Assembly: GCF_018860165.1 (NCBI RefSeq)
Contig: NZ_JAHKNG010000006.1
Location: 80,068-144,067 of the forward strand
Source of the DNA: Paracoccus marinaquae
GTDB taxonomy: Bacteria > Pseudomonadota > Alphaproteobacteria > Rhodobacterales > Rhodobacteraceae
Direction of reading: 5' to 3'
DNA length: 64,000 nucleotides
Both the position numbers and the translations under genes were made by a program. Shown in pieces: positions 38,158 through 46,932 of the stretch (the first letter of the stretch is position 1; every line of letters begins with the position of its first letter). The notes under the pieces were generated by a model. The model worked only from the letters and a program-made list of their open reading frames with translations. It was not told the DNA's origin and made no database searches.

Positions 38158-40002
38158 TCACTCGGATGCGGTGGTGGACTCGGCCTGCTGCGGATGCGGA
38201 GCACCAGCGGTATCGCCCGCCTTTTCCCCTGCCAGCACCGCATCAAGCCCCTGATCCAGCTTGGCCCGTATCCGGTCCGGATCGACATCGCCGCTGTCGG
38301 TCGGTTCCAGCGACAGGGCACGGCGCCACTGAATCTCGGCCTCGCGGTGGCGCCCCACCATCCAGTAGATATCGCCCAGATGATCATTGACCAGCGGATC
38401 CGAAGCCATGGTCCCGACCGCTGCCTCCATCGGCTCCACCGCCTCGTCATAGCGGCCGAGGCGGAAATAGGCCCAGGCCAGTGAATCGAGGATGTAGCCG
38501 TCGCCCGGCGACAGCTCGACCGCCTTCTGGATCATCTCCAGCCCGCGATCCAGCTTTTCGTTGCGGTCGATCCAACTGTAGCCCAGATAATTCAGGAGAC
38601 TGGCCTGATCGGGATTGATCTCGATCGCCGCCAGCAGATCCTGCTCGGCCCGCTCGAACTGGCCCGAGCGTTCCAGCGCGATCCCGCGCGCATAGAGCGG
38701 GAACCAGCGCGTCTGCCCGGGCCCGTCCTGCAACAGCGTCAGCGCCTTGTCATAGGCGGGCACGGCCTGGGCGAATTTCTCCTGCTGCCGCAGCATGTCG
38801 CCAAGCGCGATCCAGGCCTGGGGCAGATCGGGATAGGCCGCGGTCAGCGCGAGCGCGGCCTTTTCGGCCTCGTCATGGCGTTCGGCCCGCGACAGCGCGT
38901 CGATCCGCGCCAGTTCGGCGACCGGACGCATCTGGCCCATGCGGCGCAACGCCTCGAATTCGGGCTCGGCAAGATCGAACTGCTGGCGTTCCTGCAGAAG
39001 CTGCGCCGCCACCAGCCGGGCCTCACCCATCTCGGGCGACAGCCAGGCGGCAAGACGTGCATGGATCAGCGACAGCGGCTCGGGATCGGGGCTGGCGGCC
39101 AGCGCACTGGCGAAGGTCAGGAAGACCTGAGCGATGCCGTCGGCGGGCGTGCGGACGACATCGAAGCCCACGGGTTTTCCGGACTGAATCCGCGTACGCA
39201 GGTCCAGCAGTTGCGGTTCGGCATCGAGACCCGGCAGGTCGTCCAGCATCCGCACCGCGTCGTCGCGCCGTTCCAGCAGCGTCAGGATCTGGGCGCGGGC
39301 GGTGACACCCAGCATATGCGCGCCGGTGGCCTGATCGGCCAGCAGCGCCTCGGCGCCCTCGTAATCGCCCACCAGCGCCCGGGCCAGGGCCAGGTGGTAA
39401 TTCACCATCGGCGTGATATCTGGGTTGACGGCCAGCGCCTCGAAGGCGGCCAGCGCATCCGAAGCCCGCCCGGCACCCAAAAGCGCCCAGGCCTGGATCA
39501 TCCCCCCCATCAGGTCGTCCCGAACCTCGACCAGCCCCTCTTCGGCCGCCGGGCTTGCGGCCAACAGGGCATTCCAGTCGCCCCGATGGACCAGGTCCGC
39601 GCGGCCGACCAGCCGCGACAGCTCGGTCACGCCCCCCTCGGCCTGCATCTGCTCGGCCAGCTTCACCGCGCGATCGATCTGCCCTGCGGACACGAAGGCA
39701 ACCAGGGCGCTGTCCTGCAGGAAGGGGTCGCCCGGGTCATGAGCCACGGCCTGCGCGAAATACCGCGCGGCGGCCCGGAAATCGCTTTCGGCGGCGGCCA
39801 TGCGGGCGGCGAGATAGGGTCCGGCAAGACCGTAGGTCAGGGGCGGCGATGCTTCCACCCCCGCCTCATCAGCCTGAGCAGGGCGCGGCTCGGGTCGATC
39901 CTGCGCGTGCAGGACGGTCGGGGCGGCAAGCGACAGCAGCAAGGCGGCGATCAGGCCCGGATTCGGGCGGGTCAGGTTCAAGGCAATTATCCCAGACTTC
40001 AC
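38158..40002 (-). CDS. Exported tetratricopeptide-repeat protein
   Basis: About 614 residues from a GTG at 40002; TTG 39981 and TTG 40047 are other possible starts, as no ATG fits. A signal peptide (PGLIAALLLSLAAPTVLHAQ) precedes some ten TPR units, best seen as AAARYFAQAVAHDPGDPFLQ, AEQDLLAAIEINPDQASLLN, GLEMIQKAVELSPGDGYILD and AEIQWRRALSLEPTDSGDVD. It lies directly upstream of ispE. Homologues at this site are widespread in Rhodobacteraceae and have no proven job; a periplasmic or outer-membrane scaffold is likely. Confidence 0.8.
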   Translation of the reverse strand: MKSGIIALNLTRPNPGLIAALLLSLAAPTVLHAQDRPEPRPAQADEAGVEASPPLTYGLAGPYLAARMAAAESDFRAAARYFAQAVAHDPGDPFLQDSALVAFVSAGQIDRAVKLAEQMQAEGGVTELSRLVGRADLVHRGDWNALLAASPAAEEGLVEVRDDLMGGMIQAWALLGAGRASDALAAFEALAVNPDITPMVNYHLALARALVGDYEGAEALLADQATGAHMLGVTARAQILTLLERRDDAVRMLDDLPGLDAEPQLLDLRTRIQSGKPVGFDVVRTPADGIAQVFLTFASALAASPDPEPLSLIHARLAAWLSPEMGEARLVAAQLLQERQQFDLAEPEFEALRRMGQMRPVAELARIDALSRAERHDEAEKAALALTAAYPDLPQAWIALGDMLRQQEKFAQAVPAYDKALTLLQDGPGQTRWFPLYARGIALERSGQFERAEQDLLAAIEINPDQASLLNYLGYSWIDRNEKLDRGLEMIQKAVELSPGDGYILDSLAWAYFRLGRYDEAVEPMEAAVGTMASDPLVNDHLGDIYWMVGRHREAEIQWRRALSLEPTDSGDVDPDRIRAKLDQGLDAVLAGEKAGDTAGAPHPQQAESTTASE

Positions 40003-40070
40003 GAAATCGTTGACTTTGACCCTAAACCTGCACCTTCCGCCCCGCAACGGTCAGGCCGCACCGAGAGCGA

Positions 40071-41726
40071 TCACATATTCGGGTAATTCGGGCCGTCGCC
40101 GCCCTGTGGCGTGGTCCAGTTGATGTTCTGGCTGGGGTCCTTGATGTCGCAGGTCTTGCAGTGGACGCAGTTCTGGAAGTTGATCTGGAAGCGCGGGCCA
40201 TCGTCACCCTGCAGCACCTCATAGACGCCCGCCGGGCAGTATCGCTGCGCCGGTTCGGCATAGTCGGGCAGGTTCACCGTGATCGGGATCGACGCATCCT
40301 TCAGCCGCAGGTGGCAGGGCTGGCTTTCCTCGTGATTGGTGAAGCTGAAGCTGACATTGGTCAGCCGGTCGAACGACAGCTTGCCATCCGGGCGGGGATA
40401 GTCGATCGGCTTGTAATCCGCCGCCTTGCCGGTCGCCTGCGCATCGGTCTTGCCGTGTTTCCAGGTCCCCATCGGGTTCCAGCCGGTCAGGTTCGCCACC
40501 CACATGTCGAAGCCGCCAAGCATGAGGCTGGGCCAGAGCCCCAGCTTCGACCAGATCGGCTTGACGTTGCGGACCTGCTTCAGGTCCCTGGCGATCGCGC
40601 CCGAGCGCACCGCCCTGTCGTAATCCGTCAGCCGGTCGCCCTCGCGGCCCGCGGCGATGGCCCCGGCCGCGGCTTCCGCCGCCGCGATCCCCGACAGCAT
40701 GGCATTGTGGTTGCCCTTGATCCGCGGCACGTTCACAAGCCCCGCCGAGCAGCCCAGCAGCACGCCGCCCTCGAAGCTGAGTTCGGGGATCGACTGCCAG
40801 CCGCCCTCGCTGATCGCGCGGGCGCCGTAGGCCACGCGCTTGCCCCCCTCGAGGAGTTCCGCGACCATCGGGTGATGCTTGAAGCGCTGGAACTCCATGT
40901 AGGGGTAGAGATGCGGGTTGGCATAGTTCAGGTGCACGACGAAGCCGACCAGCACCTGATTGTCCTCGAAATGATAGATGAAGCTGCCGCCGCCCGCATT
41001 CCTGCCCAGGGGCCAGCCCATCGTGTGGACCACCCGGCCCTTCTGGAACTTCTCGGGCGAGACCTCCCAGATTTCCTTCATGCCGAGGCCGAATTTCTGC
41101 GGCTCGTGGTCGTCCGAGAGGCCAAAGCGGTGGATCACCTCCTTGGCGAGGCTGCCGCGCACGCCCTCGGCGATGAAGACATATTTGCCGTGCAGTTCCA
41201 TCCCGGGCTCATAGTTCGGCCCCGGCGTGCCGTCGGCCTCAAGCCCCATCTCGCCGGCCACGACGCCCTTCACGCGGCTGCCCTGCCAGACCAGCTGGCT
41301 GGCGGCCATGCCCGGGAAGATCTCGACGCCCAGTTCCTCGGCCTGCTCGGCCAGCCAGCGGCAGACATTGCCCATCGAGACGATGTAATTGCCGTGATTG
41401 TTCATCAACGGCGGCATCGGCCAGTTCGGCACCCGCACTTCGCCGGCTTCGCCGAGGATGTAGAAATTGTCGTCCACCACCTCGGTCTTCAGGGGCGCGC
41501 CCCGGTCCTTCCAGTCGGGGATCAGCGCATCCAGCCCCGACGGGTCCAGCACCGCACCCGACAGGATATGCGCGCCGATCTCGGAACCCTTTTCCAGAAC
41601 CACGACGCTGATTTCCGGGTCGATCTGCTTCAACCGGATCGCCGCAGACAGGCCCGAAGGCCCGCCGCCCACGATCACAACGTCATATTCCATCGACTCG
41701 CGCGTCATCTCAGAATCAACGGGCAT
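40071..41726 (-). CDS. etfD: Electron-transfer flavoprotein:ubiquinone oxidoreductase
   Basis: 551 residues. The FAD motif VIVGGGPSGLSAAIRL is near the N-terminus and the C-terminal 4Fe-4S cysteines are in RYCPAGVYEV and NCVHCKTCDIKDPSQNINW. It passes electrons from reduced ETF, hence from acyl-CoA dehydrogenases such as Mcd (28794) and the one at 46929, into ubiquinone. A good AAGGAGGAAG site precedes the ATG at 41726. It is monocistronic. Confidence 0.96.
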   Translation of the reverse strand: MPVDSEMTRESMEYDVVIVGGGPSGLSAAIRLKQIDPEISVVVLEKGSEIGAHILSGAVLDPSGLDALIPDWKDRGAPLKTEVVDDNFYILGEAGEVRVPNWPMPPLMNNHGNYIVSMGNVCRWLAEQAEELGVEIFPGMAASQLVWQGSRVKGVVAGEMGLEADGTPGPNYEPGMELHGKYVFIAEGVRGSLAKEVIHRFGLSDDHEPQKFGLGMKEIWEVSPEKFQKGRVVHTMGWPLGRNAGGGSFIYHFEDNQVLVGFVVHLNYANPHLYPYMEFQRFKHHPMVAELLEGGKRVAYGARAISEGGWQSIPELSFEGGVLLGCSAGLVNVPRIKGNHNAMLSGIAAAEAAAGAIAAGREGDRLTDYDRAVRSGAIARDLKQVRNVKPIWSKLGLWPSLMLGGFDMWVANLTGWNPMGTWKHGKTDAQATGKAADYKPIDYPRPDGKLSFDRLTNVSFSFTNHEESQPCHLRLKDASIPITVNLPDYAEPAQRYCPAGVYEVLQGDDGPRFQINFQNCVHCKTCDIKDPSQNINWTTPQGGDGPNYPNM

Positions 41727-41967
41727 GGCTGGGCTTCCTCCTTCGCTCTGGCTGCATCAGCACTACCCTGCGTTTACGCCCGGGGCAATTGTTCCGCGGC
41801 GGCGCGGCAAGCCGAAAACCGCCATTGCCGCCGCGGGCAGGCTTGCAAAGCCCCGGAAATTGGGTGCACGATAGTTCGGACGGAATTCGCGCCCCTGCCA
41901 TGACCAATGGCGGGGGCGTTCGACTAGCGTCAGGACGGCAACCGCATCCCGAAAGGACTGGGCAGCG

Positions 41968-42438
41968 ATGGACAAGATACCGATGACCCGCAGCGGCTTT
42001 CAGACGCTGGAAAGCGAACTGGGCGGGCTGAAATCGAAGGAACGCCCGGCGATCATCCGTCAGATCGCCGAGGCCCGCGAACATGGCGATCTGTCCGAAA
42101 ATGCCGAATATCATGCCGCGCGCGAGAAGCAGGGTTTCATCGAGGGCCGCATCAAGGAACTGGAATCGATTCTGTCGCGGGCCGAGGTGATCGACCCGAC
42201 AAGGCTGTCCGGCTCGGTCAAGTTCGGCGCCACGGTGCATCTGGTCGACGAGGATACCGAGGAAGAGCGCGTCTATCAGATCGTCGGCGAGGCCGAGGCC
42301 GATATCGAGCGCGGGCTGCTGAACCTGCGTTCGCCGCTGGCCCGCGCGCTGATCGGCAAGGATCAGGGCGACAGCGTCGAGGTCACCACGCCGGGCGGCC
42401 AGCGCAGCTATGAAATCCTCGCCATCCGCTACGAATAG
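41968..42438 (+). CDS. greA: Transcription elongation factor GreA
   Basis: 156 residues. An N-terminal coiled coil with the acidic-tip region [20 protein letters not shown] is followed by an FKBP-like C-terminal domain ([20 protein letters not shown]). It stimulates RNA polymerase to cleave backtracked transcripts. AAAGGACTGGGCAGCG precedes the ATG. Confidence 0.96.
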   Translation: MDKIPMTRSGFQTLESELGGLKSKERPAIIRQIAEAREHGDLSENAEYHAAREKQGFIEGRIKELESILSRAEVIDPTRLSGSVKFGATVHLVDEDTEEERVYQIVGEAEADIERGLLNLRSPLARALIGKDQGDSVEVTTPGGQRSYEILAIRYE

Positions 42439-42442
42439 GCGC

Positions 42443-43399
42443 ATGTCCCCGTTGACCCGGATCACCGCACTGGCTCGGCGCGACGCGACGACCACGATCG
42501 GCGTCGCGCTGACCGCGGCATGGCTGCTTCTGGTGCTGCTGTTCTGGCTGCTGGCCCCGGGTGAGGCCGGCCGCCCGGGCGGCGTGGCATGGCTGTTGAG
42601 CGCGATCGGCGTGGTCCTGCCGCTGGGGCTGATCTGGATGGCGGTGGGACTGGCGCGATCCGTCGCCGCCCTCCGCGCCGAGGCCGACGATCTGCGCCAG
42701 CGCCTGAGCCAGCTGCGCGAATATGCGGCCACGCGCGGCGCGCCGCTGCCTTCGGCCGAAGGCCGCCGCGCCGCCCCGGCGCCGGCCGAGCCCCGTCACG
42801 CCCCGCCGCAGCCGGCGGCGACCGCCGCGCGGGCACCGCAGCCGCGCGCGGGCGCAGCCGCCGCGCCCCGCACGCGCCCCGTGGACAGCCGCCAGACGGC
42901 CATGCCCTTCGATACGCCCGAGCCGGTGGACATCGCCCCCGAAACCCTGATCCGGGCGCTGAACTTCCCCGATGGACCGGATGATGGCGAAGCCATCGCC
43001 GCCCTGCGCCTGGCGCTGAAGGATCACGAAAATTCGCGTGTGCTGCGGGCCGCGCAGGATGTCGTGACGCTGCTGGCGGCGCAGGACATCTATATGGACG
43101 ACCTGCCGCCCGACCTGGCCCCTGCCGCGGTCTGGCGGCGTCAGGCCGAGGGCGCCCGCGGCAGCGCCATCGCCGCCCTAGGCGGCATCCATGACGAGAT
43201 CGCGCTGGAGGTGGCCTCGGTGCTGCTGCGCGGGGACGAGATCTTCCGCGACACCGCCCATCACTTCCTGCGCCATTTCGACGGGCTGCTGAGCCGTCTG
43301 GTGCCACAACTGGACGACGACCAGATCGCGATCCTGGCCGATACCCGCTCGGCCCGCGCCTTCATGCTGGTCGGGCGCGCCGCCGGGATTTTCGGCTAG
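42443..43399 (+). CDS. Uncharacterised membrane protein
   Basis: 318 residues from ATG 42443, 4 nt after greA, so probably co-transcribed. Two membrane segments near residues 25-45 and 55-75 are followed by a short coiled coil (VAALRAEADDLRQRLSQLRE), an Ala/Pro/Arg-rich linker (about 95-150) and a C-terminal helical domain (ETLIRALNFPDGPDDGEAIA, then LKDHENSRVLRAAQDVVTLL). I do not recognise a named domain; similar proteins occur beside greA in relatives. Function unknown. Confidence 0.75.
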   Translation: MSPLTRITALARRDATTTIGVALTAAWLLLVLLFWLLAPGEAGRPGGVAWLLSAIGVVLPLGLIWMAVGLARSVAALRAEADDLRQRLSQLREYAATRGAPLPSAEGRRAAPAPAEPRHAPPQPAATAARAPQPRAGAAAAPRTRPVDSRQTAMPFDTPEPVDIAPETLIRALNFPDGPDDGEAIAALRLALKDHENSRVLRAAQDVVTLLAAQDIYMDDLPPDLAPAAVWRRQAEGARGSAIAALGGIHDEIALEVASVLLRGDEIFRDTAHHFLRHFDGLLSRLVPQLDDDQIAILADTRSARAFMLVGRAAGIFG

Positions 43400-43911
43400 G
43401 CGCCCTCCGGGCGCCGCAGCAACAGGACCTCTCCCGACCACGGCCAGCCATAGCGGCCGCGCCCGATCTCGGCAAATCCCAGCCGCCGGTAAAAGGCGCA
43501 GGCGGTGTGGTTCCGCGCCGCCACCTCGACCCGCAGGCCGGGATGGCCGCCGGCGCGCGCATGGCCACCGGCAGCCTCGATCAGCAGGCGTCCGACACCC
43601 TGCCCCGGTTCCCGCACGACGATCCCGTCGATGACCAGATCCGCGGTGGCCGGTGCGGCGCGGAACGCCAGCCGGGCCAGCAGCGGCACATGCGCCGGAA
43701 ACCCGCCCGCACCGTCGCGCAGGCCCGCGACCCCCTGCACCTCGCCCCGGGCATCCAGCGCGACGATGCCATGGCTTGCCCGGACCTCCGGCACCTGGCG
43801 CGGCCAGCCGGGGCCGACACCGCCCCACCACAGGGCCGCAGCGGCAGGCAGCGCTGCTGCGGGAATCGGGCTGCGGATCTGCAGCGGGTGGACTTGTCTT
43901 GACTTGCGCAT
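43396..43911 (-). CDS. GNAT family N-acetyltransferase
   Basis: 171 residues from ATG 43911. The acetyl-CoA motif is VREPGQGVGRLLIEAAGGHA, followed by RVEVAARNHTACAFYRRLGF, a standard GNAT end. It converges on the membrane protein gene, with a 4-nt overlap of their stops, and is divergent from azlC. The acceptor is unknown. Confidence 0.8.
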   Translation of the reverse strand: MRKSRQVHPLQIRSPIPAAALPAAAALWWGGVGPGWPRQVPEVRASHGIVALDARGEVQGVAGLRDGAGGFPAHVPLLARLAFRAAPATADLVIDGIVVREPGQGVGRLLIEAAGGHARAGGHPGLRVEVAARNHTACAFYRRLGFAEIGRGRYGWPWSGEVLLLRRPEGA

Positions 43912-43956
43912 CGTGCAAGCAAGGATGCCGCGAACCGCACGGAAACGGAAGGCATC

Positions 43957-44742
43957 ATGGCCCCCTCGCCCGCCCCTCGACCCGACCATCAGACGCCGGT
44001 CTCGGATGATCCGGCCGGCGCCCGCGCGCTTGCCCGGACCCCGCGCGAAGCGTTCCTGCACGGGGTCCTGCAATCGCTGCCCTTTCTGATCGTCATCATC
44101 CCCTTCGCCATCCTGTTCGGCGTGGTCGCGCTGGAGGCCGGAATGGATGTCGCCCAGATCATGGGCTTCTCGGTGCTGGTGCTGGCCGGGGCCTCGCAAT
44201 TCACTGCGGTGCAGCTGCTGTCGGACAATGCCCCGGCCTTCATCGTCATCCTGTCGGGGCTGGCGGTGAACCTGCGCATGGCGATGTATTCGGCCTCGCT
44301 GGTGCCCTGGCTGCGCGGGGCCACCGGCAGGCAGAAGATCTGGATCGCCTATACGCTGATCGACCAGAGCTATGCCCTGTCGATCCAGCATTATGAGCGC
44401 CATCCGCGCCTGTCCCTGCAACAGCGCCTGGCCTATTTCGCCGGCACGGCCGTGGTTCTGTGCCTGCCCTGGATGGCGGCCTCATGGGTTGGGGCGACGG
44501 TCGGGCGGGCGATCCCCGACGATATCGCGCTGGATTTCGCGCTGCCGATCACCTTTCTGGCGATGATCGCGCCGATGCTGCGCACGCCGGCGCATCTGGC
44601 CGCCTGCTTCGTCGCGGTCCTCGGCGCACTTCTGCTTGCCGGGCTGCCCTCGGGGCTGGGGCTGCTGATCGCGGCACCGCTTGGCATGGCGACGGGGGCC
44701 CTGGTGGAACGCTGGGCCGAGACACGGAAGGGCATGGCATGA
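43957..44742 (+). CDS. azlC: AzlC family permease (branched-chain amino acid export)
   Basis: 261 residues. After a hydrophilic N-terminus, hydrophobic segments include SLPFLIVIIPFAILFGVVAL, IMGFSVLVLAGASQFTAVQL and LSGLAVNLRMAMYSASLVPW, the AzlC signature. With AzlD it exports branched-chain amino acids or analogues. Coupled to azlD by an ATGA overlap. Confidence 0.9.
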   Translation: MAPSPAPRPDHQTPVSDDPAGARALARTPREAFLHGVLQSLPFLIVIIPFAILFGVVALEAGMDVAQIMGFSVLVLAGASQFTAVQLLSDNAPAFIVILSGLAVNLRMAMYSASLVPWLRGATGRQKIWIAYTLIDQSYALSIQHYERHPRLSLQQRLAYFAGTAVVLCLPWMAASWVGATVGRAIPDDIALDFALPITFLAMIAPMLRTPAHLAACFVAVLGALLLAGLPSGLGLLIAAPLGMATGALVERWAETRKGMA

Positions 44743-45074
44743 CCGGCGGCGCCTCGGACCTGACGGTCTGGATCATCATCGTTGTCCTCGGGATCGGCAC
44801 CTTCCTGATCCGCTGGTCATTCCTCGGCGCCCTCGGCAACCGCGACATGCCGGCCTGGGTGCTGCGCATGCTGCGCTATACGCCGGTCGCGGTGCTGCCG
44901 GCGCTGGTTGCGCCGCTGGTCATGTGGCCGGCCGCGACCGGGGGCGAGCCCGAGCCCGCCCGACTGGCCGCCGCGGCCGCGACCGCAGCGGTCGGCATGC
45001 TGACCAGGAACGTGATGCTGGCGATCCTTGCCGGGGCTATCACGCTGTTCGGGATGCTTTACGTTCTGGGCTGA
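44739..45074 (+). CDS. azlD: AzlD family small permease subunit
   Basis: 111 residues with four hydrophobic segments. LTVWIIIVVLGIGTFLIRWS and MLRYTPVAVLPALVAPLVMW are typical of AzlD. It starts inside the azlC stop. Its last 16 nt overlap the convergent lipoprotein gene. Confidence 0.9.
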   Translation: MTGGASDLTVWIIIVVLGIGTFLIRWSFLGALGNRDMPAWVLRMLRYTPVAVLPALVAPLVMWPAATGGEPEPARLAAAAATAAVGMLTRNVMLAILAGAITLFGMLYVLG

Positions 45075-45685
45075 TTGGTGACGACGCCGTCCTTCTGGCG
45101 CAGAAGCACGTCGTGATTGTTGGCCGGATCGCCGTCCATGTGGCGCTGCGAGACAACACCCGGAAGGGTCAGGAACCAGTCGCGCAGCCTGATCGGCGAA
45201 AAGCCCGTCGGCGCGCGTTCGAACCCCGGCAGGCCGCGCAGGATCGTGCCGGTCTCGACCGCGCAGAAGCTCTTGTTGGCGGCGCCGTTGGCCTCGGCCC
45301 GGCGGATGGCGAGGTCGGCGACCTCGCGGCTGACCGGAACCCTGTCCTCGGCGACCCAATAGGTGCTGCGGGCGTGGTAATCGATGTAGAAGCGGCGGTA
45401 ATTGTCGGTGATCCCGTACAGCACATCATGGCGCTCCGGGATCCAGGGATGCTTCCACGAGCCTGCCGGATCGTAGATCACCCGCTGGCTGCCGTTCAGC
45501 ATCAGCGCCGAATGCCCGCCCTGTCCGCGCGGAATGCCGATCACCGTGAACAGCGTGATCGAGGGCGGCTGATCCAAGACGAAGCGGGCCGAGCGCACCG
45601 CCTCGTCGCTGGCCCAGATGTTATCTGCGCCGCAGGCAGCCAGCAGCGCCGGCAGGGGCGCCGCCAGAAACACACGTCTTTTCAT
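45059..45685 (-). CDS. Lipoprotein, possible permuted NlpC/P60 (papain-like) fold
   Basis: 208 residues with a lipobox LLAAC (Cys18). The segment IPRGQGGHSALMLNGSQRVI contains His58 and is followed much later by Cys141 in ANKSFCAVET. His before Cys, with a HSALxL start, is the order of circularly permuted NlpC/P60 proteins (YaeF/YiiX group), so a hydrolase or acyltransferase acting on the cell wall or lipids is possible. This is an inference from motif order only. It converges with azlD. Confidence 0.55.
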   Translation of the reverse strand: MKRRVFLAAPLPALLAACGADNIWASDEAVRSARFVLDQPPSITLFTVIGIPRGQGGHSALMLNGSQRVIYDPAGSWKHPWIPERHDVLYGITDNYRRFYIDYHARSTYWVAEDRVPVSREVADLAIRRAEANGAANKSFCAVETGTILRGLPGFERAPTGFSPIRLRDWFLTLPGVVSQRHMDGDPANNHDVLLRQKDGVVTNQPRT

Positions 45686-45703
45686 GGATTGGGCCTTGCG
45701 CGA

Positions 45704-45856
45704 TCAGGCGTTGGCCAGCGCGAGGAACACCAGCACCAGCAGCGACAGTCCCGTCACCCAGATGGCGAACCTGATGAAGCCTGCAAAGGTCTTCTGTTGC
45801 GCGGCGATATCCATCTGTCCCGGCTTGAAGTCGGTGATCTCGTCATGCGTGGCCAT
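45704..45856 (-). CDS. ctaH: aa3-type cytochrome c oxidase subunit IV
   Basis: Only 50 residues, ATG at 45856: a polar start [20 protein letters not shown] followed by one membrane segment ([20 protein letters not shown]). It closely resembles the single-helix subunit IV of the Paracoccus denitrificans aa3 oxidase. The subunit contacts subunits I and III and has no known catalytic role. The main oxidase genes are not nearby. The larger open frame up to 45922 runs into the MBL gene and is not needed. Confidence 0.9.
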   Translation of the reverse strand: MATHDEITDFKPGQMDIAAQQKTFAGFIRFAIWVTGLSLLVLVFLALANA

Positions 45857-45909
45857 GGCTGCCCCTCCGGATTGACTTTGCCCTGCGATAGCCCAATCCG
45901 GCAGCGCTG

Positions 45910-46932
45910 TCACGCCCCCCAAAGCGTCCCACCATCCCTTTCTCCGACCGCGCGGACCCGCCCGCCGAACCGCAGGTGGTTCACATGTGCCACCGCCTCG
46001 ACCAGGGCCAGCCCGAATTCCATCGCGGCGATGCGGCGCTTGTAGAGGATGTCGAAACAGCCCACCGCCGTGCGCGGTGCCTCGCCCAGGGCCTGCTCCA
46101 TCCGGTTCAGTGCACCGAGATGGTTATCAACCAGTTGCCGCAGCCGCAGCGGCAATCCGGTGAAGGGCAGCTTGTGGCCCGGCAGCACCAGATGGCGCGG
46201 CTCGGCCAACCCGGACAGCCGCGCGCAGCTGGCCAGCCATTCGCCGACCGGATCGGCCTCGGGCTCGGTCGGATAGACCCCCAGATTGGGCGAGATCGAG
46301 GGCAGAAGCTGGTCGCCGCCGATCACCAGATCGTCATCCAGCGACCAGAAGGTGGCATGGCGCGGCGCATGGCCATCGCCCATCGCCACCCGCCAGCGCC
46401 GGCCGCCAAAGCGGATTTCCTCGCCCTCATGGACGCGCCGGTAGCCCGGCGGCAGCGGATGGACCACATCGGCCGAGTTCCACGGCCGTTCGGCGGCGCG
46501 CCGCGCCAGCAGATCGGCGGGCATTCCGGCCCGGCGCCAGAAGTCCAGCGCCTGCGGCGTCGGCCGCTCCTGCACATCCATCTGCAGCATCCGCGCCGTC
46601 AGCCAGGCGGTCCGGCTCATCATCAGTTCGGCACCGTCGGCCTGCATGAACCAGCCCGCCAGCCCGATATGATCGGGGTGATGATGGGTGCCGATCACCC
46701 GCCGGATCGGCCGGCCGGCCAGGGGCCCGCTGCGCAGCCCCTGCCATATGTCGCGGGCGCGGCGGGTGTCAAAGCCGGTATCGACGATGGTCCAGCCGTC
46801 ATCCTCGCGCAGCGCATAGACATTCACATGATCCAGCGCCATCGGCAGCGGCAGGCGCAGCCACAGCACGCCCTCGGCCACTTCGATCGCCTCGCCCTCG
46901 GCCGGAGGCGCCGCGAACGGATAGTCGATCAC
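45910..46932 (-). CDS. MBL-fold metallo-hydrolase
   Basis: 340 residues. The zinc motif THHHPDHIG (His83, His85, Asp87, His88) is complete, with further ligands in [12 protein letters not shown] and VLPGHKLPF. The C-terminal helical part is of the type seen in MBL proteins next to acyl-CoA genes (thioesterase-like). It starts with GTG overlapping the stop of the acyl-CoA dehydrogenase by 4 nt, which supports a joint role in acyl-CoA metabolism, for example hydrolysis of a thioester. Confidence 0.87.
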   Translation of the reverse strand: MIDYPFAAPPAEGEAIEVAEGVLWLRLPLPMALDHVNVYALREDDGWTIVDTGFDTRRARDIWQGLRSGPLAGRPIRRVIGTHHHPDHIGLAGWFMQADGAELMMSRTAWLTARMLQMDVQERPTPQALDFWRRAGMPADLLARRAAERPWNSADVVHPLPPGYRRVHEGEEIRFGGRRWRVAMGDGHAPRHATFWSLDDDLVIGGDQLLPSISPNLGVYPTEPEADPVGEWLASCARLSGLAEPRHLVLPGHKLPFTGLPLRLRQLVDNHLGALNRMEQALGEAPRTAVGCFDILYKRRIAAMEFGLALVEAVAHVNHLRFGGRVRAVGERDGGTLWGA

